In this document: positions 47,276 to 59,284 of the stretch, piece after piece
Layout: each line of letters opens with the position of its first letter
Numbering within the stretch: position 1 is the first letter of the stretch
DNA from: Casuarius casuarius
Taxonomy: Eukaryota; Chordata; Aves; Casuariiformes; Casuariidae
NCBI GenBank assembly: GCA_003342895.1
Contig: PTFA01000087.1
Location: 2,318,708-2,382,707 of the forward strand
Length of the DNA: 64,000 nucleotides
Direction: 5' to 3'
The notes under the pieces: generated by a model
What the model saw: the letters and a program-made list of their open reading frames with translations, nothing else
What the model was told of the DNA's origin: nothing
Database searches by the model: none
Position numbers and translations under genes: made by a program

Positions 47276-48275
47276 ATTCATTAGAAACCTCAAAATACTT
47301 AACAATTCTGACAGAGTGGTCTTGTGTTGTGGATTAAATCTACATAGTGAGGGAATTAATTTTGCATAATCCATTTATCAAAAAAGAAAAAGACAACAAT
47401 TAATGATGTCAAAATAATGCTTCCTAAGACATATCCAAAAGCAGTGCATTTAAGAAAGTTCTTTTTAAAAATTTTATGCATTTTATTAATGACACACTCC
47501 AACTTCAGTAAAAAGGTTTACAAGGCATACTATTCAATTTCCTCAATTGTAATTTTCCAAATGTATTACTTTTAACTTATTATCCTTCATTATTCAAAAA
47601 ATCATCCTGTCCACAATCTATCTTTTTCCTCTACTTGATCATGCAGTGCCATATTTGTATTGCCAATGACATTACATGTTAATATGGCATGGCCTTTGAA
47701 ATTTGAGCAGATGCCAATTGTGCATGGACATGCCACCTTTTTCTGTTAAAACCATTCTTCTACATCCTTCAGTACAGTTGAAAAAATAAGCTACTTTACT
47801 AATCAGCTTTGGCTTCTTAACTGCAGAGGTATATTCCCAGTGCTAGCCTTGAGGTTTGTTTTTTAAGGATAATACATATTTTTATATAATAAGCAGTAAA
47901 CTGCAAGTAAAACCTCTGGTGAGATTCCCCCATTCAGAAAAGTTATGTTTATATATCTTGTGAGATACTTTGATCCTGGCAAGGAAATTAAAAGATAATT
48001 GTTTTGACTGTTGAACTGTTGTGATAATTAAAGGATATATGATCATTAGAGCCTGCTTCCTGGGATTATATCAGCACTTAAACACTTACTTCTCTGAAGA
48101 ATTGTTAGATAAATATATCACTTTCTGGTTCTTGAATTAGTTTTCATTGGTACAGTGGAAAGCCCTGTCCTCATCACCTGTATATATTTGGTCTGTTCCG
48201 TTCTCCCAAGTAGCATATAAAGATAAGTCAACAAAAAACAACCATCAAAAAAATTTGGGAGCAAGTTACAAATAT

Positions 48276-48280
<5 letters not shown>
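47276..48280. other. Intergenic, AT-rich, nothing recognised
   Basis: About 1 kb after the EFCAB6 poly(A) site. No exon, repeat family or RNA gene is seen. Confidence 0.65.
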
Positions 48281-48314
<34 letters not shown>

Positions 48315-48366
48315 CATAGAAGTATGTATTCGTGTATATATATATGTATATACACGCACACACCCC
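48275..48366. repeat. Compound (TG)n / (TA)n microsatellite
   Basis: A tg run from about 48281 to 48309 is followed by mixed tatatg/tatata and an acacgcacac tail to 48366. ORFs reported across it on both strands are artefacts of the dinucleotide repeat. It is likely polymorphic. Confidence 0.93.
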
Positions 48367-50160
48367 ACATAACTTTTTAAAGTCATGATGGAATGGGAAA
48401 GAGCAAAGGAATGGAATCCTGGTTTTATTTTTATTATTATTTCTTGTGAAGTTGTAAACCATTGCTATGATTCCCAATGACATAAGAACACTTTAATATA
48501 TACCTTTTTGAGAAAATATTCCATTGCATTTGAAACTTTTCAGGAGATTTTTGTATGACTTTGAAAAAAACGCATTGATGAGGTTTCAGGTTGGACTTGG
48601 AGCTGTGCAGTTTGGATGGTGTGTATTTTGTTTCTCTTATAGCTTTTAGGACTCATTTAATGTATACTCTAGTATAAAACAAATGCATCTGGTAACAAAA
48701 AATGGTTGGCTAGACTTCTTTTCCAAAATTGTTGGCTATCTGTAAATCTCTGAAGTTGATGCTTACATATTTGATCAACACAGAAAATTGTAACTATAGT
48801 TTTTTATGAATGTTCTCCCGTACTAAACCAATATACAGAAATTCCTAGTTCCATTAATAGAATGGTGTATTTTAAAAATATGCACATGTTAGCACATGAC
48901 TAAAAGGTCTGGGCTTGATTCAGTTGCCTGAATGTAGATGACTGTGTCTGAATGAAGTAGACACTCACCTGCCACTCCAGCTGCCTCTCCTGTAGGTCCT
49001 GAGTTAACATCAGCCAGCCCCATGGGGAGGTCTCCGGTGTCCTAGGGCATCTCAAACTGCACTAGGTAGATATGTTTCAGCAACTGAGTTGAGCCCAAGA
49101 GGGGTTCAGGTTAGGCCCATTTAAGATCCTGATAGTCTACTTCTGTTTAATTTTATTCTCAGAACTGCTGTGAAGCCTCAAATGGCTCTCTTCCTTAATG
49201 AGAACTTCTTCCCTTCCCCCTCCCATTTCTCTTTCGGCCGAAGTGTGCCCATCCAGTGCAACATGCCTGAATTAACCTCTGTTATTATTTCATACAGTTT
49301 ACGTACTGAATTAATCATTCATATTCATTAAAGAATTAATTGCTATTTGAAATACCAAAGATATAACACAAATATTACAATAATTATTTAAAAAATAGTG
49401 GATGTTACTGTTCTGATCTAACCACGGATAAAAAATAAACTACTTAAATGATTTGTTTTCTTTTTAACTCCTACAGCACCTGTTTGATAATTAGGTCCAA
49501 TTTTAGATCAAATACAGTAAGACTTCCATCGCTGCGCTGCTTTATGGTGTGTAGTGCAGTTATTGTGTTTCATGAAAGGATCCAGGAGTTGTGTCCCATG
49601 TTCCACCATTTTCAAGATATCTGTTGTGTTCAGGAGAAGTGACACTGTGAGGGGGGTGCTTCTGGATTTCTTGACACATGATGCCAGAGGATTTTTCATT
49701 AGTTCGACTGGCAGGAGTATGAAATCCAACAACTCCAAAGGGATTAAAGAACAATCTTTTCGCTGTACAAACAAATCAAATCATGCTGAGTTTTTTAGTG
49801 AGTTCTTAAAGGCAGGGATGGCACTTGCCAACTGTTTATCCAACCTCAAAAACAAACTGAATTTCAACTGCCAGCATTTTGAAATAACCTAGGTAATTTT
49901 TCATATTAAAATTGCCAACTGCTAGATGCATAAACTTTGTAATAGAAAAGAGGGTTTTTTTTGTAACCATTATCCATAAAGAATGGTCAGCCATCCAGCA
50001 ATGAGTGGCTGGCAGAGATCCCATTTGTTTTCGCTAAGAGGTAGATAATGTCAATGGAATTGAGCATTATCCCATGATAATGGTCTCCTGCTGCTCTATG
50101 TAAATGCTGAGGCAGCTCTGAAAATAAAAACATCAAGGCAAAGAAAAAAATTTCATTTCT
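48367..50160. other. Intergenic, AT-rich with TAAT motif cluster
   Basis: No supported gene. At 49270-49400 there is a group of homeodomain-type cores (gaattaacc, gaattaatcattc, agaattaattgc, aataattattt). ORFs on both strands at 49508-49892 overlap and lack introns, family motifs or support. Confidence 0.5.
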
Positions 50161-50204
50161 GAGCAGATGACACTGATCCCGTGCCTGCTACAGAAGGCTC
50201 ACTA

Positions 50205-50365
50205 TTTTCTGTCGTTCCAGGAGCCGTGGTGGCGGCACAAAGGCTCAAGGGCTCGGCCCAGCCCCCTCTGGACCTGCGGGGCTGCGGGACGAGAGGTGCT
50301 GCAGCCAGGCGGGCTAGGTCGGCTGCAGCGTTATGCGATTCCTCACCCCACGGAGCCCAGGTAAG
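50205..50365. promoter_or_regulatory. Short CpG-rich patch
   Basis: About 140 bases with roughly 11 CpG dinucleotides (gccgtggtggcggc, cctgcggggctgcggga, ggcgggctaggtcggc) within AT-rich surroundings. It could be a small CpG island or simply a GC-rich patch. No gene start is recognised next to it. Confidence 0.35.
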
Positions 50366-51784
50366 GGCTGGAGGCTGTCTGTAGGTACAGCCCTGAGCCT
50401 AAAGCTCTTAAGCAAGTTCTCTCACTTCCCTCCCAGACAATCCTAAAATGCACGCTAGGAAGGAAAGCATTTTCCTTACACACACCTGCTTGGGTGTAAA
50501 GTCCTAGCTACCACCAAGCCCTCGCACTTGACTTGGCAATAGGCAGCCATCAAGCACAGGATTGGGCTAACGAAGCTTAATGCTGTTAGGCTCCTGTGGA
50601 GCATCAAGTGAGGTAAAACAGACTCCTTAGTCAGGGGAGATGTCCTGCTTCAGCAGCCTCCCCAGGAAAGCCTAGGCAATGCAAGGTGACAATCCATAGC
50701 AATTAATCCAGCTGTTCACAGAGCAACTTGTTCTCTGTGAGAGTGTTTCCAGGCCCTAATACCCAACCTCAGCACTTCCCCACTGCTCTGTCCCCAAAAT
50801 TGGCTCCATGGCTGTCTTTATGCCTCTCCTGAACTGGAGACAAAAGGTTTTCCTAAGGCTAAAGAAACACTGTTCCTTCAGCAGTGTTTTAGTGTCATTA
50901 CAGGTTTTCATTTTCTTAATTCTAGAGTACAGTAAGTTAACAAAGGGAGACTGAAGTGACTAACAAATTCTGCTGCTGTACAGCAGCTTCATATTACAGC
51001 CAAACCAGCCATCCGCCCACCAGACCACTGTTGTTGCCCCATCGACGTGTCCTCATGCTCATTGCTAAGTCCATCAATAGGACAGTTGCGTGCCCACTGC
51101 TACACAGCACATGTAATGGGGGGCCTTGGGAGGCAGAGGTGTCCCGCTCGCCACTTCTGCTAGACATTTATGTACTCTGGCTGTTCTGAAAACCCTTACA
51201 CAGGCAGAGACCTCCTCAAAGAAACCCTCAAGGGCTGAGGCAGCCCTGTGCTGGCCACCCTGGCAGGGAGGAGCCCTCAGACCAGCCAGCCTGCCTGGAA
51301 AGAGAGGCTCTCTGCAAGCACCAGCTGGCAGCACCCTGCCCGAGTCCACACAGCTCAAAAGCTTGCACCAGCCAAGCACCTGAGGGTTTCCAGATAATTA
51401 AAATACAATATAGATATCCTTCACTACACAGAAAGTGAATTTTGTATATAATTAGACTACAAAGAGGAGATAATATCTTTCCCTTAATTCTCTTCCTCCC
51501 CCACCTTCCCTCTCAGCTTTTTCCTCACTTCAAAGCTCCTGTAGCTGCAAACTTGCACCAGTAACATGTGCTGCTCATTAGCACATCCTCAAGCCCACCT
51601 GAGCTGCTTGGTCTCTTTAAACCCCTTGCCCTGAGGCCAGCCTGCTGCTATTGCCAAGCAGCAGTGTTTAATTTGGGGGTGGGCTGCTTTGCTGTCTGGG
51701 CAGGAGGCTAATTCAGGAGAGTGCTTTCTGAGCAGGGCAGAAATGTAAGGTGGAAAAGCTATTTGCTAGAAGCATGAGAAAGTA
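50366..51784. other. Intergenic, moderate GC, nothing recognised
   Basis: Moderately GC-rich around 51.1-51.35 kb, with overlapping ORFs on both strands (51074-51383) that are unsupported. No repeat family is recognised. Confidence 0.6.
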
Positions 51785-52060
51785 GGGAAAGGGAAATAGA
51801 GATTGAAATTAGTCAGCAAAGGGAAAGAAGCGGTTCATAGTCTGTGGTAGCTATTTCTATTGTAGAGCTTGGCACAAAGCCTGCAAGACCAGAAATAAAC
51901 CTCTCTGTGCTCAAAGGGTGAAGAGAGGGAAGGGCAGAGAAAGGACTGAAACTAGTTTAAGGGGCAGAAGAGGAAGGAAAGAAGGAAGAGATTTATATAG
52001 TATGTGCTGGCTATCTTCTACATCAGGGTCTGTCATAAAGCCTGCAAGACCAGAAATGGA
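51785..52060. repeat. Diverged tandem duplication, unit about 145-160 bp
   Basis: aaagcctgcaagaccagaa occurs at 51876 and again at 52037, 161 bases later. The upstream parts also match (gtctgtggtagctatttct versus gtatgtgctggctatcttc). ga(t/c)tgaaa(t/c)tagt occurs at 51801 and 51944. Small indels explain the different offsets. It is purine-rich and intergenic. Confidence 0.8.
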
Positions 52061-54205
52061 GCGTATTTAGGAAAAAGAAACAAACTTCTTGTTCAGAACA
52101 CAGTCATGTCATTTGTTTGATTAAGGCATTACTGTGTGAAGTATCTGTATCTATATGCAATTACTGTTTTTTATCTGGATGATATAGAGCAGGTCATGTG
52201 CAGGAAGGATGCTCCAAACATGGCAAAATGAAAATCAAATAAAAGACCCTATTCCCTGCCCCCCCACAAAAAAGAAAAAAAATCTCTTTTTGACTTTTTC
52301 TATACTAAAGGCTGTCATGCAATGGAAAAAGCATTATTATGCTGTGAAAAGAGACATAAAAAGAATTTTGTATTATATCAATACTTAAAATATGCAAATA
52401 TGGTATCTTCACAACGCCCCAAAATTATGCTTGGCATGAATTCTTAGCAACAATACAAATATCATCATCTTCAAATAAGCAGGTATAACATGCTGCTAAA
52501 ATAGCTGTAAAAACAACCTCATCACAGCTCTGGGAGCATCCAGATTTCATCTTTGATGTAGATAGATTTTTAATAGGAAAGGGAAGAAAGTTGTCCTGAA
52601 CATCAACTTGTGTTGGGATGAGCCTTAGCGGAACAACTGTGTGTTTAACACAGAAAGGAGACCTGCTGGTGTGCGTATACAGAGTCAACGTCATTATAAA
52701 AAGCTGGGTCTATTATTGCTCAGTAAGGGGGTACATAGCTGATGGTTCAGCTAGGGGATGAGATCTAATTGCATGTAGGAGCTTCTAGGCCACTTGTTTT
52801 GGGAGGATTTAAGATACCCCTGAAGCAGAGCAAGCACTACAACAGTTTATGAGTTGCTGATGTGTGAGCACACTGTAAAGGCGCAAGTGCAGCCGGGCTG
52901 AGCACGGCAGCACATCCTCCTCCTGCCACCTGCCCCAGTATGGGGCACTCTTGCACAACGGGAAAAGTCAAAAATCTTGAAAGAATTCAAACTACATTTA
53001 TTATGGTTAGCTTCAGATTTATCCCAGCCCTCTCTGAGCACATGTACCCTTTCTTTCTATCAGCCTCACTTTCTGGGAGCTGTGAGAGAAGAACAGGATT
53101 CTGCAAAGAGAAAAACTTTCACGAAAGTAAGCGACAGGCACAGAGGCACCCCTGTATCTTGGGTTTACAAACCAAGCCGGCCAGTCCCTTGCAGACCTCT
53201 GCTTGTAAAGCCAGGTTTATAACTAGATCAACCAAGTCACTTCCAGCTTTGGCTTCATACCTAGGAAAAGCATTTTGGGGAGTTAGTGCTGTAAACCCCT
53301 ACTGCATCGCAGGATAAACATGCTCTCCCGTCTGAATAGCTGCTGAAACCATTGCAATGGTAGATAGAAATTGATAAATGGAAATCCTATTTCTTAATGG
53401 GAACTGGTTGGCCTCTTCAGCTGGTCTTTGGGTTTTACAGCCACATTACTTGAGTCAGGCATCTGTGGGCACTTCTCCGGTCTCAGATCTGTACGTAAAG
53501 GGCATGGGGTGAGCGCAGTCTTATGTGTCTGAAAACAGTGAAATGCTGTTGCAACATTCCTATTTCAGAAATGTTTGCAATAAGATTTTAAAAGCAAGAA
53601 ATGAAAAATGCCTTCACGCTCTTTTTCCACCGGCTGAGAAGTGAATACCGACAGCATTTCCTGTGATAAATGGTAACACTGCTCCTTTCACCTCCCTGGG
53701 AAGGAGTTGCTGTGATGTACACCAAGAACAGGAGCCATTTTTTGCCACCGTATTTGCCAACTTCTTCCTTCAAGTGACTCCTCCTAACTTACATTACACC
53801 TTGGTAAATTTGAGTTGACATTAAAAAAGACTCCTAATTCTATGATATTTACCACCATCTGGTTTCTAGTCCATCTGTTTTTCTGCTTTGAACTAGCATT
53901 TCCAGCATTGTCTTTTCTGTGCCCCACAGCTGCTGGTGGCTCTCCCAGTCCTGTTTAGATGTTGCCCTGTCAGCCCTGAGGCTACTTGCTGGCAGAAGTT
54001 TCGTAATCAGCCCAACAGCCATGGGATTATCCATGGGCTGCAGTCCGGTGCACCCGAGTCTCACTTTAGCTCGTGTCGATCTTTATCACTGCCCATAGAC
54101 TGGCTGAGACTATAAAAAATGAAGAATGAAAATCAGTATAACGCAGAAGTTTCATCGTGCTGTAGATATCCTTTTGCATCTGCTTGCCATGTCAGTATGT
54201 TCATA
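52061..54205. other. Intergenic, nothing recognised
   Basis: Mixed composition. The ORF 52940-53317 (125 codons) overlaps another frame and shows no family motif. No repeat or RNA gene is recognised. Confidence 0.6.
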
Positions 54206-54210
54206 GAGCT

Positions 54211-54300
54211 TAATTCTGATCTTATTAAATCAACAATGTACTGAGAGTACCCTGACTTCAGTGGATTTATTCCAGCACGTCTGAGATGAGAATCAGACCT
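54211..54300. repeat. Degenerate interspersed-repeat relic with inverted ends
   Basis: It starts ttctgatct and ends gagatgagaatcaga, which are roughly inverted to each other. The middle contains cctgacttcagtggattta. This resembles the old sauropsid repeat type noted at 1208 and 39685. Confidence 0.35.
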
Positions 54301-54659
54301 GCGTACCTTATTTCCTTTCCTGCTGCAATCAGTTTTTCAAAAAAGTAGCAGCTATTTCTGCTCATTCTAGAGCAAGTGTGGAAGTGGGGTTTTGCCTGAG
54401 GAACAATGCATCTTTCTCTATACTCTATACAGAATTCCCATCTTGTGCATTAGAATAGATGTTGAAACAGTTCTAATTAACATTTTTAATTTGCATTTTA
54501 ATTGCCTGCCAGCGTGTGAAATGACATGGCTGGGTAAAGGAACGTTTTTCTTAGTTGCAGTGGTTTGCGCAGTCCCAGCAAGGGAATGGGGGTGGGAGCG
54601 TTCTGGGCAGTGGTCAGTTTGCAGACTTCCCCGTAATTAAGCAAGGGCCGCATCCTCAG

Positions 54660-54900
54660 CCCAGTAAGTTAAGCTAAAAGGGTTCAAGTGGGTTTTGTTT
54701 GTTTGTTTTTCTCATGAATGGGATTCCCATAATTAATTTTTGTTTGAAGAGAAACATCAGATCTTGATTTTAAAATTGCCAGTTGCAAAGAATCAACACA
54801 ATCCATCGAAGGTCGTTCTAGTGATTAATTGCTCTCTCTGTAAAGATAACATTGTATACATAACTACATATAAATATATGTAAATGTATTTTTTAAGATG
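54660..54900. other. Possible conserved non-coding element
   Basis: Non-coding stretch with several TAAT/ATTA cores (cataattaattt, gtgattaattgc) next to a balanced-composition core around 54745-54840. It resembles the composition of vertebrate enhancers, but conservation cannot be seen from one sequence. Confidence 0.2.
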
Positions 54901-57900
54901 ATGTTATTTCAGCTCTGAATTTGTCTATGTGCAGTTTTTAGCTTGTGCACCCTGTAGTTATTTACAGGTTACAGTGAAATCATCCTGAACCTTTTCTTTT
55001 TCAGCAAAACAAAATAAAGTCGCTAGATTTTCACCTTTTAAGGCAAATTTTTGGATCCTATGCTCATTTTCTTAGGTCCTTCTGGTGTCACCTCCAACTT
55101 CTCAAAAAAGTTTTTGAATCAGAAAAGTCAGAAGGGAGATGTTTTCAAATTGCAGCCATACAGATGCCAAATTCAGGGGAAATATAGCTTCCTTATCCCT
55201 GCTTTGCCCATTCAACTGTTGCACTAGCTCTTCTGGACATGGCCTCAGCTGGGAAGCTCAGGCACATTGAGCCATGCAAAGCCACCTCTGAGCCCTTTTT
55301 AGTGCCCTTCTTTCCAAGGCAGAGTCACTATGGCCCATATCCTTTGTGCCTAGAGATGAGACTTCAGATATGGCCATATTGAAATGTAGATTAATTTGTT
55401 GTGCCTCATTTTCTAAAAAAATCTAGATTGCAGCATAGCTGTGCCCCTTCCTATTCCGTATTTCCTCCCTTCCAATATTTGGGTTGTCTGCAAAATGTTT
55501 CAGTAACGCTTTTGGGGAGAGGAGGGGTTTCCAGATCAAGATCTAGCAGTTAAATCATGTCAGGTCAGGAACCCATACCTGCAGGACCCTACAAAACATA
55601 TAGCCACTTAAAGATGATTTTTCATTTAATTACATCGGTTAGGTGATTTTTAATTCATTTAATGTGTGCCATGTTGAATTTATATCATTGCAGTTTCCTA
55701 CTCAAAATACTGTGCAATGGTGCCAACTTATGTATGTGCCTTACAGAAGTCTATTACCTTAACACTATTTCATTTGTCATCCAAACTTGTAATCTCATAA
55801 AAAGATATCAAATTAGTTTGAGATGATCCATTTTACTTAAACCCACCTTGATTAGCATTTAATTTTATTAGCCTCTTTTTATTCTTTATTACTCAAGTCT
55901 TGTACGATCAATCCCATTACTACTTTTTTCTGAGGATCAAAGTCACACTAACACTGACTCACTTTGGCCGTCCTGTTTCCCGTTTTAAGATATTGGCACA
56001 ATATCAGGTTTCTCTGAACTGCTGGGACTTCTCTCATGTCCTAATATGTCTGAAAAATCATTATTAGCAGTTTACAAAGCTCCTCAGCCAACTTCTTGGA
56101 TAATCTCAGGTGCAAAGTTGCTGATTTAAAATGTTTGGTAATTGCTGTTTACTGTATTTTTTAAGGATGTGTGGGCTGGAAAGTACTTGATCATCAACAC
56201 CGTATAATGTCCTACTATCACCTGGCCATTTTGCCTGTACACAACAAAAATATTTATTGTAAAATCCACCTTTTTAATAATACTGTTGATGAATCTCCCA
56301 TTTCCATTTGACATCGCCTTCTCTGCATTACCATTTCAAGCCATTGATACGCCTGTTTATTTTTGCATCCCTTATCAATATTTAAGAAAATTTTCCCCTT
56401 TCATCAGTTTGCTAGACATCTTTTTTTAGATTTGCTTTTCTTTCAATAACAGGCTGGTTTTAGTTTTGTTTGGTTTTTATGTTTCTTTTTTTTCTTTTTT
56501 GTTTTTTTTTTTTTTGAAAACCACTTTGGCTCTCTTTTGGATTCAGGGACTGCTCTTTGGAAAATTTTCCTAAATAGTTTGCAAATACCACCAGTGTTTC
56601 CCTGTTTAAATGTTTTTTCTCCCAACTGATTTGTTAGTTTTCAGTTTTGTGAAATTGTCCTTTTTAAAATGCAAAGAATTCTTCTGAATTATTATATCTC
56701 CTTATTTTATTTTCACATAATAAATTTGACCAAAGCCATGATCGCTGATATCTAAGCTGCTTCAGTGTTTTAGTTCTGTGAACAAGTTCTCCTTATCCAG
56801 GATGAGATGTAATGTAGATGTTGTTCCTCTTCAAAATAGCATTTTTTTGTTAGAAAATTGTCATCCAGGGATTGTAGAAATGTTGGCAGACTGGTATTTC
56901 CAAGTTATACCATTTGGAATGAAATGCCTCATGATGATGAGTGTGGGGCATTTTGCAAACATTATTGATAAGTGCTTAGGTAGTAGTCATCCTCTAATCG
57001 AAATATGCTTTAAGGGTGCCCAGTAAACCAACCAGTAAGCTACCATGAGCCTTACTTTTTAGGTCCAGTGGATCTATAAATATTCCAGCTGACTGACTTC
57101 GTAGTTGCCAGTGATACCATGTTACACTGTGAGCTAGTTTTATTTCCCTTTTTCCTAGTTGATCTTTTCTAAAGAGATTATAAACAACTTAATCATCATT
57201 CCTGTCATGTGTCATCTTATTAGGTTTCATTAATATCAGCTAGTTCAAATGCATGTCTCTAAACAAGCAATTTCTATTCCTTGCATTTATTACCTGGGCT
57301 TTTTAATCTTGATATATAATCAATTTATGAATTGCTGCACAGCACAGTCTTTGTCTCTGTTATATGTTGCCAACACAAAGATTATGTATGATCTGAGGAT
57401 CTGTTGGTCCCTTTTTTTCATACGCTTACAACTCCAGCCAGCCTGATTTTCCACGGAGGAAGAGCTCTTCCAAACTGTACAGCTTTTCTGGTGTCCTAAA
57501 AACCCAAATTCTTTAACTTATGCCTCTTACCTAAGCAACATTTTCACTTTCAGGTCCTTGCATCTTCTGATTTCCTTCATTTATCTCCAAGAGGATAACT
57601 TGGACATTCTTCTCCTTCAGCTCCTTTTTGAGTAGCATTTTAACCAAGCCTCATGGGTGTCTTTTGAATTCATGATCTTATCAGAGTCGTCCTTTGGGTT
57701 GTGACTCTCTGTGGCAGTTCATCACGCTGTTGCCAGCTGGTCCCTTGGACAATGTTTTTCCTCCTCTTCTCCTCAACAGCAGGAGTTGATCTCCCTTCCT
57801 GATTCTGTCTTTTTCTGTTTCTTTCTGGTATCTAGTGAGAGGATGCTTTCTGAATTTCACTGTCTCAGTACACAAAATTTCTTATGCTTGTGTCATGGAA

Positions 57901-58490
57901 ATAATAGACTGGTACCATATTTACTTATCAAAGATAATCATCAACTGAAGAACTTCTAAAGCAAAATCCTTCTCCAAAGAAAAAAAATCTTTTTGCTTGC
58001 TATAGCTCTAGTTCCTGCATTTGGTGTCTCATATCACAGCTAAACCTGAACCAAGCTGCCACAGTTTGCAAATGAATACAAAACCAAACACTTGAACATC
58101 TACATCTCTTACAGAAATAAAACTCCACTGACGCAGGGATACTTCTCTGTGCAATGCTGGGGAGTTGTTCTGCATTGAGGATCTATTCCCCTGAGAAGTT
58201 GACATGCCTCTTGCAAAACAGTTACAAAAATAACATCTAAGTGGACTGTAAATTCAGGCGTAATGAGCAGAATCTTTCATCAAAACATGATCAGAGTATT
58301 TCTTCTGGAAAGGATGGTAATCTTTGCTTGGCCAGGCTAAATGGTGTTGCAGCATGCCTAGAGTCTCTCTTGAGTACTCCAACTCAGCTAGAAAAAGTCA
58401 CATTGCAGAAGTAAATATGGCTGTTCTTGAAAACACTCCTAAAAATTACTTTAGCCTCAGGATGTAGTCATATTAGGATGCTCTTGGCCC
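54901..58490. other. Intergenic, AT-rich, nothing recognised
   Basis: About 3.6 kb with a T-rich tract at 56466-56516 and many short ORFs without support. No repeat family is recognised. Confidence 0.6.
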
Positions 58491-58493
58491 AAA

Positions 58494-58564
58494 TTTTGGA
58501 GTTAAATTCCAGCTTTGCTGAAGTCAGTGCTTTTACTTCCATTGAATTAAACAATGGAAGTAAA
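58494..58564. repeat. Repeat relic with perfect 13-bp hairpin
   Basis: tttacttccattg (58532-58544) and caatggaagtaaa (58552-58564) are perfectly inverted around a 7-base loop. The preceding part reads ttggcccaaattttgg and ctttgctgaagtcagtg, in the style of the other sauropsid repeat relics in this window. Confidence 0.6.
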
Positions 58565-59085
58565 TGAAAAATTGTTTTTATCCAATATACATTTCTTCAG
58601 AGTAGATTCTTCTGCCGCTGCTGCTTCTTCTTTCTGCTTTCTCATAACGACTAAAGTAAATCAAGTCATTGCACTGAGGTCGTCAGAGTTACGCTCCTAG
58701 AAGGAGAACAGCAGGCTCTAGCGTTTTGCTGTGGGTCCTTAAGCGCATTAAGTTTATGTAGTTATGCTACTCGTTTGGCAGCTCCTTACCAAGAAAATTT
58801 CTCAACTAGTTGGAGAATTTCAATTGGACGTGACAAATGGGAGAGGTTAAAAAAAAAGTTTCTGCAGACTGTGTGACATTTGGTGTCTGCCAGAGGAGGG
58901 AAAACCAAACTAAACTCCCAGTGAAAGATGGGCTGAACTCAGCTCCCTACGTATTCGGAGCGGCCGCGATCTGCTGGCCTTTCCGCCTGCACGGTGGCTT
59001 CCTCAGAGGTCACTCGCATATCAGGCAGGTGGCCAGGGGGTTTGCTGGGGACGGGCAGCAGGGAAGGGAACACACTTTTCCTTTA
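58565..59085. other. Intergenic, nothing recognised
   Basis: About 0.5 kb between the hairpin and the CR1 fragment, GC-richer toward 58.95-59.06 kb (cggagcggccgcgatctg at about 58.96 kb). The ORF 58837-59127 runs into the CR1 fragment and is not a gene. Confidence 0.6.
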
Positions 59086-59284
59086 CAAGGAAGAGCATTT
59101 TTCACCGTGAGGGTGGTCAAACACTGAAACAGCGTGCCCAGAGAGGTTATGAAATCGCCATCCTTGGAGATATTCAAAACTCAGCTGGGCAAGCCCTCAG
59201 CAGCCTGCTCTAACTGGATTGACTGTGAGCAGGAGGTTGGACCAGGTACCCCCAGAGGTCCCATCCAAACTGAATGACTGAAAT
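59086..59284 (+). mobile_element. CR1-type LINE, truncated 3' end
   Basis: The order of blocks matches the 3' part of avian CR1: gtgagggtggtcaaacactg, gtgcccagagaggtt, gccatccttggagatattca, aggaggttggaccaggt, and aggtcccatccaaact. Avian CR1 normally ends in short gattctat repeats. Here the end has decayed to tgaatgactgaa. This is an old 5'-truncated copy without coding capacity, and it supports a bird or other sauropsid source. Confidence 0.88.

Noticed and set aside
48118..48483. ORFs on both strands across the TG/TA microsatellite
   Set aside because: These are artefacts of the dinucleotide repeat (Thr-His and Val-Cys runs).
49508..49892. Overlapping plus and minus ORFs that resemble a decayed transposase
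   Set aside because: No DDE, BED or dimerisation motif could be pointed to, and no terminal repeats were seen. The resemblance is too vague to call.
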